From Clostridia bacterium (GTDB lineage: Bacteria; Bacillota; Clostridia; Oscillospirales; Acutalibacteraceae): DNA of 64,000 bases. The stretch covers positions 1 through 64,000 of the forward strand of contig JAFQRY010000004.1 in NCBI GenBank assembly GCA_017409845.1, given 5' to 3'. The translations under genes were made by a program, and so were the position numbers. The notes under the pieces are model-generated. The model was not told where the DNA came from. It saw nothing but the letters and a program-made list of their open reading frames with translations, and did no database searches. Below, in pieces: positions 45,288 through 55,010 of the stretch; the first letter of the stretch is position 1; the number at the start of each line of letters is the position of its first letter.

Positions 45288-48200
45288 ATGAAAAAAGCAA
45301 TTTCAATTCTGCTTGCAGTAGTAATTGCGATTTCTGTCATCGTTCCCGGTCTCACGGGCCTTGACTTCGCAAATTTTGCTACCAAAGCAGAAGCAACAAC
45401 ATCACGGGCAAGTGATGCTTATGCAACCGTTTTCACCACGTCTGACTTCCAGGACAGCAAGTCGGGTAATTTGGTTGAATCGAACTTTACTAAGATGATA
45501 AACAATGCGTTGGCTGACGGCTGCGAGGAACCCGACGGATTTATTCTCGGCGGTGACTATGAAAGCTCCTATAACTACCAACACAGCACACCTGATGCAT
45601 ATCACAGAGTAGAGAACATCATTACGGATGCGTTCCCTTATTACGATAAGAGAAATATCATTGCCGTACAGGGTAACCACGACCTTAATGATACGTCGGT
45701 CCTTGATGATACCGGACTTTATGAGTTCGAGCATTATCTTGTCTATGTTATTGCCAATGATGATTATCCTGCAGGTACAGGCGGAGCGAATGCTCTTGCC
45801 AAAACCCAGGCAACTGCCGAAAAGCTTACAGCAGTCTTCGACAGGCTTCTTGCAGAGGGCGAAACAAGACCCATCTTCATAGCAACCCATATTCCTCTGC
45901 ATCATAACTCCAGAAACCCGAAGGCAAACAACAAGGATGCTGCCGGAAACGTAGTCAGTACGGGATATAACGAAACTCTTTATTCTCGAGTTCTTTTTGA
46001 AACCATCAATGCTTATGCATCGGTTTTTGATATCATATTCTTCTATGGTCATAACCATTCGGGTGACTACGACGATTATCTTGGCGGTGCGGTCAACTAT
46101 CTCGCAAAGGGTGAGAAAATCCGTATTCCTGATTCTTCTGTAACCCCGAGTGCAACATCATACACAGAAGAATCTCTTAACTTCACCTATATGAACTACG
46201 GTTATGTCGGCTATACAAACAATACAAACGACAAAACCCTCACTATGGGTGTGTTTGAAATCTGCCCCGACAGAATCGAGGTCACAAGATACTCGACTGA
46301 AGGCGTTTACAGAGAGCATACCATCAACCGAAATCTCAAAACAAATGAGGCTTCTGTTAGCATCGCAAGCTACGGTTCAGGTACTGTAGGTTCCGCTACG
46401 GGTGCTCTTGCAACCGCTACAGGTTTTACAGACCCTGTTTACACGTGGACTACAACCGATAATCAGATTACAACTATTACTGCAACCGGCAGAACCGCAC
46501 AGATTTCTTACAATAAAGTCGGTACTGCAACCCTAACAGTTACTGTAACGGAAAGAAACGATGCATCAAAAACTGCAACAGACTCTACTTCTATTACCGT
46601 TACAGATGAAGCAAAAGGCAAGGTTGCAACTATCCGAGTTGCCACTCAGGTGGTTGCACAGTCAGCTGTCGGCACAGATGCCGAGAAGATCGGTGTACTT
46701 GAATATTACAACGCAACTTTCGGCAAGGAAGTTTCGCTTGTAGGCAGCTATGAAGGCTTTACCGCAAATGCAACAACTTTATGGTCCTCCTCTGACGCTA
46801 ATGTTGCAACCGTAGACAACGGTGTTGTTAAGCTTGTCGGCAGCGGTACTGCATTTATCAGCTATACAGCAACCGATGCTAACGGTGATTCGTTTACAGC
46901 AAAGGTTAAGTTTGTAGTCAGCAATGCACCGAAGGTTCAATATTTATATGAAGAAGTTCCGAATACTTCAATTTCAGCAGGTAAAGAATATGCTATTGCA
47001 ACCACCCGTGACGGCAACACTTATCTCTATAACAACACATTGGGAGATAACGGACAGGGTGCTACACTTGTCGGTACAAGCTGCACCTTTGCAGGCACAA
47101 GCCCTAACCGTACTGTTGAAGTAAGTGACGATTCATTTGTCTGGAGCACATCATCAACAGGAACTGATGGCGTATATTATCTGCAAAATTTATCCAGCGG
47201 AGAGTACCTCAGTTCTTCCCAGGTTACAAGTACTCCCATCAGAGGTAATTTTGTTCTGACGTCAAGTGTTCCGAGCGTTTCTGACGGCGGTTGGAGAATT
47301 GCAGCCAACAACAATCTCAGTAACGGCACTTACAACTGGTATGTAAGAGGCGGCGGTATAACCAACCTTCTTACCGATACTAAAACAGACTACGTTGTTT
47401 TGTTCGAAAAAAAGGCACTTAACCCAACTGCTTCGATTGACTTCCGAGGCGACGTTGTTGATAACACAAATCAGGTTCTTTATTCGGTAACAGATGTTCT
47501 GAAGGTTCCTGTTTACGGCATATACACCAACATTGAACAGCTCGGAGAAGAAACCTGGACTTCTTCAAATCAGAGCGTTGTCACCGTTGATTCAGACGGT
47601 ATGCTCTCTTTCAAGGGTGTGGCAGGCACTTCGGATATTACTTACACCGTAACCGATGCAAAAAGCGGACAGACCTACAGCGCAACATTCACAATTGAAG
47701 CAAAGCTCGGTGCCGAGCCTACACGTACTTTCAAATACACAAAAACAATCCAACCCGGCAAAACCTATATGGTTATCAGTCAGAAAGCTATCGGTGACGC
47801 ACTCGCTCTTTCGGGTTACAAAGTAACCTATGAAAAGCTTCTTGCTGAAGATATTACTGTTCAAGTCAACTCAAATAACGAATTTTTTGTTAATGTTCCC
47901 GCAGATTTCACGCATACCGTATGGATTCCCGAGAATGCAGGCGACGGCACTTACTACCTCAAAAATGAGGCTGACGGAACATATTTCTATGCATGTTCAG
48001 ACGGTACAGTCGATGATTACGGCGGTCTGAACGGCGAGGTTCTCACAAGCGAATCCTATGAAACCAACACTGAGCGTTATAAATGGACTTATAACGGTAC
48101 AAACCTTTATAATCAAAGCTCTTATACTAACCAGACAACGAGCGTGCTGTCTGATGTAACATATGTCAGACTTCGTTCAGCCAATTTCGCCGGCATTGCA

Positions 48201-51200
48201 ACAATGAGTCAGTCCGAAATGTACTTCTACGAAGAAGTTCTGGCTGAACCCAACGGCGTTATCACATTGAGATATAACGTTCTCGGTGCAACCTATGTCA
48301 GAAACGAAATATGCCCCGGTCAGAGCGAAACCTTCGTTCCCAAGGCAGAAAACTTCCCCGATAACAATCAGGTTGATTTTATTTGGTCAATCCCCGAAGA
48401 TGATCAGGATATTGCAACAGTAGACCCTGTAACTGGTGTTGTTACTTATACCGGTAAATCAGGTAACGTTGACCTTACTCTTACATCAACATCAAGAATT
48501 TATGACGCAAACAGCGTCAAACCCGTTGACACAACAACAGTCAAGCTCATTGTTAACGGCGGCGAAATCGAAGTTCCCGAAGAACCCGAAGATCCCGATC
48601 AGCCCACTTTTGTTGAAAACGCTTACTATAAAACAACAACTCTTGTTCCCGGCAAAAAGTATGTTTTGCATACAAGCTATTCCGATGCTCCCAATCTTGC
48701 ATTTTCGAATGAAAACAAGAGTGGTTACGTTCGTTTGCTTTGTGAAACAACAAATGCACCCCAGACGGACGAAAACGGAGAGTACATTGTAACAACAGAT
48801 AATGCTCATATCTGGGAATGTGTTGAAAGCGGCGTTGACGGCTATGTTTATCTTAAGAACATTGAAAACGGACAGTATTTGTTTACCAGTGAATCAGAAG
48901 CTGCAACAGCTAAGCGTCAGGCTGGTGTTGCGGCAGATTTAACCCATCCCGAAGCTGCCAATGTAACCAATGCCGCTGACAGTTTTCTTATCACTTATAA
49001 CAGCTCCAACGGTATGCTGTTCTCAAAACAGGTTCAGGATACCGGATCAGTATATGGTGTTGGTAACGTAGCAAAATCCTCAGGCGGATACTATTACATC
49101 AGACCTACATATGACGGTTCAAGCGGTTCACCCGTCAGCTACATTACTCTCTATGCAGAGCCTGATAAGGCTGAAACCGACAGCAACTATTACTATCTTA
49201 CCGACAGCTTTGTTGCAGGTGAAAAGTATATTCTTCGTGCTGTTAAGGAAAATGAAAGCGGTGCAACGATAAGTATCGCAGTTTCAGGTACCAAAAACGG
49301 AGATACTAAGCTTGAAGGTGCGGCTGTTTCGCCTGTTGACAATGTGATTGAGAACGAAGATTCAAACATTGTCTGGATTGCCGAAGCAGGTTCAGACAGC
49401 AGTCATTTCTACTTGAAAAATGCCGATACCGGCGAATATCTCAGAATTGATAAAAACGGTGATATAGTAACAACAAGTGCAACCCAGGATGACAATGCTC
49501 AGTTGATTTACTATGAGAAGAATGGCCAATGGGTTATCGGCAGCAAGGCATCGCAAGCCAATCTGATCAGATATAACAATGCATTCTATGAGTCATCATC
49601 AGGTGCTGTGTTCGAGCTTTATCAGCAGGGCGATGCTCCCGAAGGCGGAGACACAATAACTGAAAAGAATGTTTATTATCTTACCGAAACATTTGAGGTT
49701 GGCAAGAAATATCTTATTTCAAACAGTAATACTGTGGGTGCTGCTGATGCACATGTAATGTCTAACCAGTATTACTCGGAAAACAAAATCCTTAAAGCTG
49801 TTTCAACTGAAATAAAAAGCAATGATAACGGCACATACATTTCGAATCCCGGTTCGGATGTTTTGATTGTTGAAGCAGTTACTTCAGATGTATCAAACTT
49901 TGTTAAGCTTAAAACAGAAGACGGTAAATATCTTGTAGTAGCATACAAAGATGCTGATGGTAATAGCTTGGCTTCAGGTGACAGAAAGGTTCTTCTTGCA
50001 GATGAAGGTGTTTATCTCCCTGATCAGTATCTCTTCAGGGCACGATACAGTTCATCCAGCGGATTCAATGTCCTTATGACCAATGAAGGCGGTGCTTTGG
50101 TTTACAGCACGGGTACATCTGTTAACCGTTGGTCAACAAGCGGTACTGCAAAAGCAATTTATATCTACGGCTTGGATGAAAGCACTGTTCCTCAACCTGT
50201 AGAGATGAAAGTGCAGATCAGAAAGCTTGATTATTTCGGTTCTGTTGATATAACAAACATAATAGAATACCGTTATGATATTGATAACGGTGACACAGAG
50301 CAGCTTTACAGATATACTGAATGTGTTCAGGATGGCTACACCTACTCATGGTCTTCATCCGATACTTCGATTGCAACCATCGATCAGAGTACAGGTCTTG
50401 TTACCTATACGGGCAGGGAAGGTCACGTAACATTTAACCTTACAGTAACCGGCAATGATGATAACGGAGAAGCGGTTAATGAAACTGTTTCAACAACCTA
50501 TAAGGTTTCAAGCGAACCCTACAGCCTTTCAGATGAGGATTACCCCGCATATCCCGATGAAGGTTCGGTTCGTATTAAGAAGACCGCGTCAAATGCTGCA
50601 GGCGGCTCAAACTTCCAGAACACAGGCGTTACCGAGATTGAACTTGGTGTAACGGGTGTTCCTGTTACTCAGCCTGTTGACGTTGTTGTTGTTCTTGACC
50701 ACTCTGACTCCATGAACGGCAACAATCAGCTTCTTAACGCAATTAACGATACCCGTAACTTTGCACTTCAGCTTTTCAACGCAAATGAAAACAACCGAAT
50801 TGCAGTTGTTACCTTCGACCAGTTCAGATATCACTACGAATCCATAACTTCAACATCAATGATCAATTCGGAATCCGGTAATGAAGACAAAATCGTTACA
50901 GGTGACGGTACAATTCAGAATGCATTTGTTAAATTTGAACAAATGGATAACCTTGCCGATGACCTTGACTCTCTCAAAGTTAATGCATACGGCGGTACAA
51001 ACTATGACTCGGGTCTTAACTATGCGTACAGAATACTTCAGTATGCAAAGACTGATCCCAATGCAAATGATAATCAGGTTGTTGTATTTATGTCGGACGG
51101 TGCTCCCACAAAGTTCAACGGTCTGAAACTTGGAAGCACCGAAAGCGGAACTCTTTCCGAGGCATGGATTACGGGTGATGAAACTAATGCCGAACTTGCA

Positions 51201-54200
51201 ACATATCTTGCAGATACCGCAACATATCCTGCAGCGGCATATTTCAATACCGACGGTGAAAACTGGTTTGCAAAGGCAATCAAAACTCCCGAAGGTCAGG
51301 ATGTTGAAGGTATGCCCAATGTAAGTCTTTATAACGGCTACCATACAGGTCTCGGTGCAAAGATTTACACCATTGGCTATAACTCGGGTTCGCAGGCTGC
51401 TCAGCTTCTTACAACAATGGCATCCAATCCGTCGAACTATTATCCTGCAACAACAAACCTTCAGGCAGCATATGACAGTATCCTTGAGCAGATTCTTTAT
51501 GCTGCAGAGCATGCAGTTGTTACCGATAAGATGGGTGACCATTTCGATGTTCAGTTTGCAACTGAATTCTCAATCGGCGGTTCAACCGTAACCCTTAATC
51601 CTGTTCCCAAGTTTGAGATTGGTTACTGGACTCTCGACAACCTCGGTAACCGTGTAGAATATAATGTAATGGAAACTATTACATTTACTACAAATACTAA
51701 CGGCGTTCTTACAGCTGCAAGCTCATCAATTATCGGTGATTGCTATGATACAGCATCAAGCACCGTAATCGGTCAGTATGTTTCTTATAACCTCAACACC
51801 GAAACATTCACATGGAATGTCGGCGAGATCACCAGAAACGAAATCACCCTCAAATATTATGCTTGCCTTGAAGGTGCGGCTAATGGTGAAAGAGAAGCAG
51901 GCACATTCGAAACCAACGAATATGCAACTCTTGCATATACAAACTACAGAGGCACAGAATGTTCAAAGACTTTCCCCGTTCCCACTCTTGCATGGAAGCA
52001 GGCTGCTGTAAGCTACGATTTCTATCTCGTAAATGCTGCAGGTCAGCCCATCAACAGGCAAGGTGTTGCTGTTCCCTTTGCGGAAAGAGTTCTTATCGGC
52101 AGAGAGCAGACAAAGCAGCTCCTTCTCAACAGTAATGTAGAACTTACTGCATATGAGCTTATTGCAGGAAACGAAATTCCCTCGGGTTATGTTCTCTACA
52201 ATAACGAAGCAAAATACAACATTTCTGTTTCGAGCACAAATGCTAACAGTTCGGCGGTAATTACCGACAGTACACTAACAACATATTACCGTGACGGTTC
52301 ATATTCAATTAATGTTAACGGAAATGTTCCTAATGTTTCCGACTATTCAAACACAGCAGTTTCATTCGCTGTTAAGTACACAGAAGGTATTATCCCTGAC
52401 AGCGTTGTTATCGACTACGGTCTTCCCGTTAAAATCAGTGTTCTCGGCAACGACTATGCTGTAACAGGAGGTTCAATTACCAAGATTGGTAAGACTCTCG
52501 CAGATGGAACAATTCTTCACAGCGGTGCATACACAACAAGCCGGCTTACCGGCGGAACAACAGATGTCGCTCTCACCTACGGTAAAGCATCGATTGATGG
52601 CGGGTATGTAGTTTATACTCCCACAACCACTGCAATGGATAATGAAGAAGTATTCTATTATGAATATAAGACTGCAGATAACAAGTATTACTACACAACA
52701 ATCACCGTTATTCCCGCAGCCAACATCTATTATGAAGAATCATTTATGACATTTGTTGACGGTCAGGATGACTACAAGTGGGAAGATGTCGGCACAGCAA
52801 TCACCGGCAGATTCCAGGAAGAAGACAGACCCGGCACATTCTCATTTGCTGAATACGATGCAGGTAATGCATATGGTGAAGATCCCGCATACGACGACAG
52901 CTATACTTATTCACTCGGCAACGCAAAGAAGACTACCGTTGATGCTGCTGCTTACGGCAAGGAAGCAACCGCAAAGTTCACCTTCTGCGGAACAGGCTTC
53001 GACCTCTTCAGCGTAACAAGCAATGAAACCGGTGCCGTTCAGGTTACTATTTACAAAGCAGGAACCACAACCATTTACAAGAACTTCCTTGTAAATACAT
53101 ACTATGGTTACAAGCTTGAAGAAGGCGTTCCTCTTCCCGATCTTAACAGCACAGCAGGTCTTTATCAGGTTCCCGTCATCAGTAGACGCGACCTTACTTA
53201 CGGTACATACGATGTCGTTATCAAACCTCTTTACAGCTCTGCTTTTGACCCCAACTACAACAGCACTGCAAACAAGAAAGATAATGACTACAGCATTTAT
53301 GTCGATTCAGTCAGAATTTTCAATCCCGCAGGTATAGGTGAATCGCTTGATAACGAAGTTATTAAGGACGTATACTACAAGGACGGCGAATACGCACCTT
53401 CATTCATGGAAATCAGAGATACCGTTCTTACTCTGGAAAATTTCTATGATGAACTTGTAGAAAATGAGGTTCTTGAAGGTCTTGGTTTTACCGGTTCAAT
53501 CTTCCTTGACGGAAATTCAGCTAACGGTATTGATGATACAGCTCTTGCAACCTATAAGACTAACGGTCCCAAAAACGAACTTTATCTCGGCAAGGGTCAG
53601 GCTATTGCATTCACAGTAAGCTCTGCTGACAAAGAAGCTCTTGCAAGTCTTCAGCTTGGTATGAAGGTTGTTTCCGGCGGTGAAACAGCTAAGGTTACAA
53701 TCATGAACACCAGCGAGAAGTATCCCAACAGCATCACCCTCAGCGGTACTCACGAAACATTCAAGAAGATTAACTCAGCGATTATCTGGGACCAGAATGA
53801 GATCAATTACGAGGATATGACCCAAAACGTATATTCAACTCTTTATCCCATCGTAATTGCAAACACATCTGATACAGATACCGTTATTTCACTCACCAGC
53901 TTCAAGTGGGCACACACAACCAAGCCTGAAAGCGGTGATGCAGAACCCGCTGCAGTTAATTTCATGGTTTATGACTCAACTCCCGCACTTGCAACAATGG
54001 CTCTCAGAAACGCTATGGCAGTTCAGGAAGTAAACGAAGAATCAAAGACCTACAACGAAGAGGATATCTCAATAGAATGGGTCGGCGATACATTCGTTGA
54101 AGGCAAGGAAGCAACCCTCAAAGTGACTACACCTCCCGAGGTTGTTAAGGTTACTGTTGACGGATCAGAAATTACTGAGTGCGAAATTGGCGAAAACGGT

Positions 54201-54710
54201 GACAAGCTCTGGAGCTATACATTTGTTACAGAACAGCCGGGCGAAAATGCATACGAAGTTGTATTCTATGACTATAACGGCGATGCAAGCGAGCCTGTTA
54301 TGACAGAAACTATCGTTGTTGAGGAAGCTCCCGAAGAACCCACAACTCAGGAGCCCACAACGGGCACACCTGAAGTAAGTGAGCCTGCAACAGACGTACC
54401 TGAAGTAAGCGAGCCTGCAACAGACGTACCTGAAGTAAGTGAGCCTGCAACAGACGTACCTGAAGTAAGCGAGCCTGCAACAGACGTACCTGAAGTAAGC
54501 GAGCCTGCAACAGATGAACCTGCAGTAAGTGAGCCTGCAACAGATGAACCTGAAGTAAGCGAACCTGCAACAGATGAACCTGAAGTAAGCGAACCCGCAG
54601 CAGATGAGTCTGTTTATGAGAAGGTTATCCGCATTCTGTCAGACTTCTTTACTAAGGTCTGGAATTTTATAAAGAGTATTATCGAATTTTTCTGGAGGTT
54701 ATTTGCATGA
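45288..54710 (+). CDS. Giant secreted multidomain protein: metallophosphoesterase, Ig-like and repeat modules, VWA domain
   Basis: 3140 residues with an N-terminal signal peptide (helix 4-20, cleavage near residues 34-36). Residues 45-330 form a calcineurin-like metallophosphoesterase: DFQ (D53), GGD (D90), GNHD (130-132), ATH (H201), GHNH (254-257). Gln replaces the usual His of motif I. Ig-like (BIG2-type) segments follow at about 350-560. About five degenerate modules lie at roughly 555-1650, each with a GKxY strand and a YLKNxxxGxYL strand. A VWA domain begins near 1790 (MIDAS DHSDS, GGT, SDG) and is followed by beta-domains. Residues 3028-3107 are eight PEVSEPATD(V/E) repeats, then an aromatic amphipathic helix to the end. 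There is no LPXTG. Probable role: surface adhesion or carbohydrate interaction; inference only. Confidence 0.88.
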   Translation: MKKAISILLAVVIAISVIVPGLTGLDFANFATKAEATTSRASDAYATVFTTSDFQDSKSGNLVESNFTKMINNALADGCEEPDGFILGGDYESSYNYQHSTPDAYHRVENIITDAFPYYDKRNIIAVQGNHDLNDTSVLDDTGLYEFEHYLVYVIANDDYPAGTGGANALAKTQATAEKLTAVFDRLLAEGETRPIFIATHIPLHHNSRNPKANNKDAAGNVVSTGYNETLYSRVLFETINAYASVFDIIFFYGHNHSGDYDDYLGGAVNYLAKGEKIRIPDSSVTPSATSYTEESLNFTYMNYGYVGYTNNTNDKTLTMGVFEICPDRIEVTRYSTEGVYREHTINRNLKTNEASVSIASYGSGTVGSATGALATATGFTDPVYTWTTTDNQITTITATGRTAQISYNKVGTATLTVTVTERNDASKTATDSTSITVTDEAKGKVATIRVATQVVAQSAVGTDAEKIGVLEYYNATFGKEVSLVGSYEGFTANATTLWSSSDANVATVDNGVVKLVGSGTAFISYTATDANGDSFTAKVKFVVSNAPKVQYLYEEVPNTSISAGKEYAIATTRDGNTYLYNNTLGDNGQGATLVGTSCTFAGTSPNRTVEVSDDSFVWSTSSTGTDGVYYLQNLSSGEYLSSSQVTSTPIRGNFVLTSSVPSVSDGGWRIAANNNLSNGTYNWYVRGGGITNLLTDTKTDYVVLFEKKALNPTASIDFRGDVVDNTNQVLYSVTDVLKVPVYGIYTNIEQLGEETWTSSNQSVVTVDSDGMLSFKGVAGTSDITYTVTDAKSGQTYSATFTIEAKLGAEPTRTFKYTKTIQPGKTYMVISQKAIGDALALSGYKVTYEKLLAEDITVQVNSNNEFFVNVPADFTHTVWIPENAGDGTYYLKNEADGTYFYACSDGTVDDYGGLNGEVLTSESYETNTERYKWTYNGTNLYNQSSYTNQTTSVLSDVTYVRLRSANFAGIATMSQSEMYFYEEVLAEPNGVITLRYNVLGATYVRNEICPGQSETFVPKAENFPDNNQVDFIWSIPEDDQDIATVDPVTGVVTYTGKSGNVDLTLTSTSRIYDANSVKPVDTTTVKLIVNGGEIEVPEEPEDPDQPTFVENAYYKTTTLVPGKKYVLHTSYSDAPNLAFSNENKSGYVRLLCETTNAPQTDENGEYIVTTDNAHIWECVESGVDGYVYLKNIENGQYLFTSESEAATAKRQAGVAADLTHPEAANVTNAADSFLITYNSSNGMLFSKQVQDTGSVYGVGNVAKSSGGYYYIRPTYDGSSGSPVSYITLYAEPDKAETDSNYYYLTDSFVAGEKYILRAVKENESGATISIAVSGTKNGDTKLEGAAVSPVDNVIENEDSNIVWIAEAGSDSSHFYLKNADTGEYLRIDKNGDIVTTSATQDDNAQLIYYEKNGQWVIGSKASQANLIRYNNAFYESSSGAVFELYQQGDAPEGGDTITEKNVYYLTETFEVGKKYLISNSNTVGAADAHVMSNQYYSENKILKAVSTEIKSNDNGTYISNPGSDVLIVEAVTSDVSNFVKLKTEDGKYLVVAYKDADGNSLASGDRKVLLADEGVYLPDQYLFRARYSSSSGFNVLMTNEGGALVYSTGTSVNRWSTSGTAKAIYIYGLDESTVPQPVEMKVQIRKLDYFGSVDITNIIEYRYDIDNGDTEQLYRYTECVQDGYTYSWSSSDTSIATIDQSTGLVTYTGREGHVTFNLTVTGNDDNGEAVNETVSTTYKVSSEPYSLSDEDYPAYPDEGSVRIKKTASNAAGGSNFQNTGVTEIELGVTGVPVTQPVDVVVVLDHSDSMNGNNQLLNAINDTRNFALQLFNANENNRIAVVTFDQFRYHYESITSTSMINSESGNEDKIVTGDGTIQNAFVKFEQMDNLADDLDSLKVNAYGGTNYDSGLNYAYRILQYAKTDPNANDNQVVVFMSDGAPTKFNGLKLGSTESGTLSEAWITGDETNAELATYLADTATYPAAAYFNTDGENWFAKAIKTPEGQDVEGMPNVSLYNGYHTGLGAKIYTIGYNSGSQAAQLLTTMASNPSNYYPATTNLQAAYDSILEQILYAAEHAVVTDKMGDHFDVQFATEFSIGGSTVTLNPVPKFEIGYWTLDNLGNRVEYNVMETITFTTNTNGVLTAASSSIIGDCYDTASSTVIGQYVSYNLNTETFTWNVGEITRNEITLKYYACLEGAANGEREAGTFETNEYATLAYTNYRGTECSKTFPVPTLAWKQAAVSYDFYLVNAAGQPINRQGVAVPFAERVLIGREQTKQLLLNSNVELTAYELIAGNEIPSGYVLYNNEAKYNISVSSTNANSSAVITDSTLTTYYRDGSYSINVNGNVPNVSDYSNTAVSFAVKYTEGIIPDSVVIDYGLPVKISVLGNDYAVTGGSITKIGKTLADGTILHSGAYTTSRLTGGTTDVALTYGKASIDGGYVVYTPTTTAMDNEEVFYYEYKTADNKYYYTTITVIPAANIYYEESFMTFVDGQDDYKWEDVGTAITGRFQEEDRPGTFSFAEYDAGNAYGEDPAYDDSYTYSLGNAKKTTVDAAAYGKEATAKFTFCGTGFDLFSVTSNETGAVQVTIYKAGTTTIYKNFLVNTYYGYKLEEGVPLPDLNSTAGLYQVPVISRRDLTYGTYDVVIKPLYSSAFDPNYNSTANKKDNDYSIYVDSVRIFNPAGIGESLDNEVIKDVYYKDGEYAPSFMEIRDTVLTLENFYDELVENEVLEGLGFTGSIFLDGNSANGIDDTALATYKTNGPKNELYLGKGQAIAFTVSSADKEALASLQLGMKVVSGGETAKVTIMNTSEKYPNSITLSGTHETFKKINSAIIWDQNEINYEDMTQNVYSTLYPIVIANTSDTDTVISLTSFKWAHTTKPESGDAEPAAVNFMVYDSTPALATMALRNAMAVQEVNEESKTYNEEDISIEWVGDTFVEGKEATLKVTTPPEVVKVTVDGSEITECEIGENGDKLWSYTFVTEQPGENAYEVVFYDYNGDASEPVMTETIVVEEAPEEPTTQEPTTGTPEVSEPATDVPEVSEPATDVPEVSEPATDVPEVSEPATDVPEVSEPATDEPAVSEPATDEPEVSEPATDEPEVSEPAADESVYEKVIRILSDFFTKVWNFIKSIIEFFWRLFA
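54369..54608 (+). repeat. Eight 30-base tandem repeats encoding a Pro/Glu/Thr-rich stalk
   Basis: Units encode PEVSEPATDV or PEVSEPATDE with only synonymous and V/E, A/E and T/A changes. The first five are nearly identical in DNA, so copy number may vary between strains. This is the wall-spanning type of linker preceding the C-terminal helix of the giant protein. Confidence 0.9.
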
Positions 54711-54946
54711 AAAAGTATATAAAACCTGATATTTCTTTCCAGAAATTGAATCTTTCAACAAACATTTCAGCCGGCTGTGAGCATACTGCTACACTGGATG
54801 CAGGTGTATGTCCCGCTGAAGTTCCCGGTCAGCCCGGACTTACGGTTTTTTTGGAGAACAGTGCTTGTATGGTTTATTCCCCCGATCTCGGCGGCTTAAT
54901 CTGCTATCACGTTCCCACTGCTGACTCAAACGTATTTGAATCATAA
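54707..54946 (+). CDS. 79-residue four-cysteine peptide, candidate RiPP precursor
   Basis: It starts MKKYIKPDISFQKLNLSTN, a leader-like amphipathic stretch of the MKKYxKP type seen on small clostridial modified peptides. After ISAG the core is rich in Gly and Pro with cysteines at 24, 35, 54 and 66, and ends NVFES with a C-terminal Ser. No signal peptide is present. The ATG overlaps the giant protein's stop (ATGA) and has GGAGG upstream. Downstream genes supply a radical SAM enzyme, a PqqD-like binder, a kinase-like ATPase and an exporter, which is the main reason for calling it a precursor. The final product is unknown. Confidence 0.75.
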   Translation: MKKYIKPDISFQKLNLSTNISAGCEHTATLDAGVCPAEVPGQPGLTVFLENSACMVYSPDLGGLICYHVPTADSNVFES

Positions 54947-54954
54947 ATTTCCGC

Positions 54955-54998
54955 AAGCCGAGTCACCGCTTTGGTGACCCGGCTTTTCGGATTTTTAA
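54955..54998 (+). terminator. Attenuating hairpin between precursor and modification genes
   Basis: AAGCCG-A-GTCACC (54955-54967) pairs with GGTGAC-C-CGGCTT (54973-54985) with one A/C mismatch, followed by TTCGGATTTTT. It lies between the precursor stop and the lipoprotein start. A partial terminator here would give more precursor than enzyme transcripts, a common layout in RiPP operons. Confidence 0.75.
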
Positions 54999-55010
54999 AA
55001 AGGTGAGCCT

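Noticed and set aside
50856-51542. 228-codon antisense frame inside the giant protein gene
   Set aside because: Lies opposite the VWA coding frame, Cys/Ile-rich pseudo-protein, no start signal.
54310-54570. 86-codon frame antisense to the tandem stalk repeats
   Set aside because: Leu/Gln-rich periodic peptide produced by the 30-base repeats; clearly a shadow.
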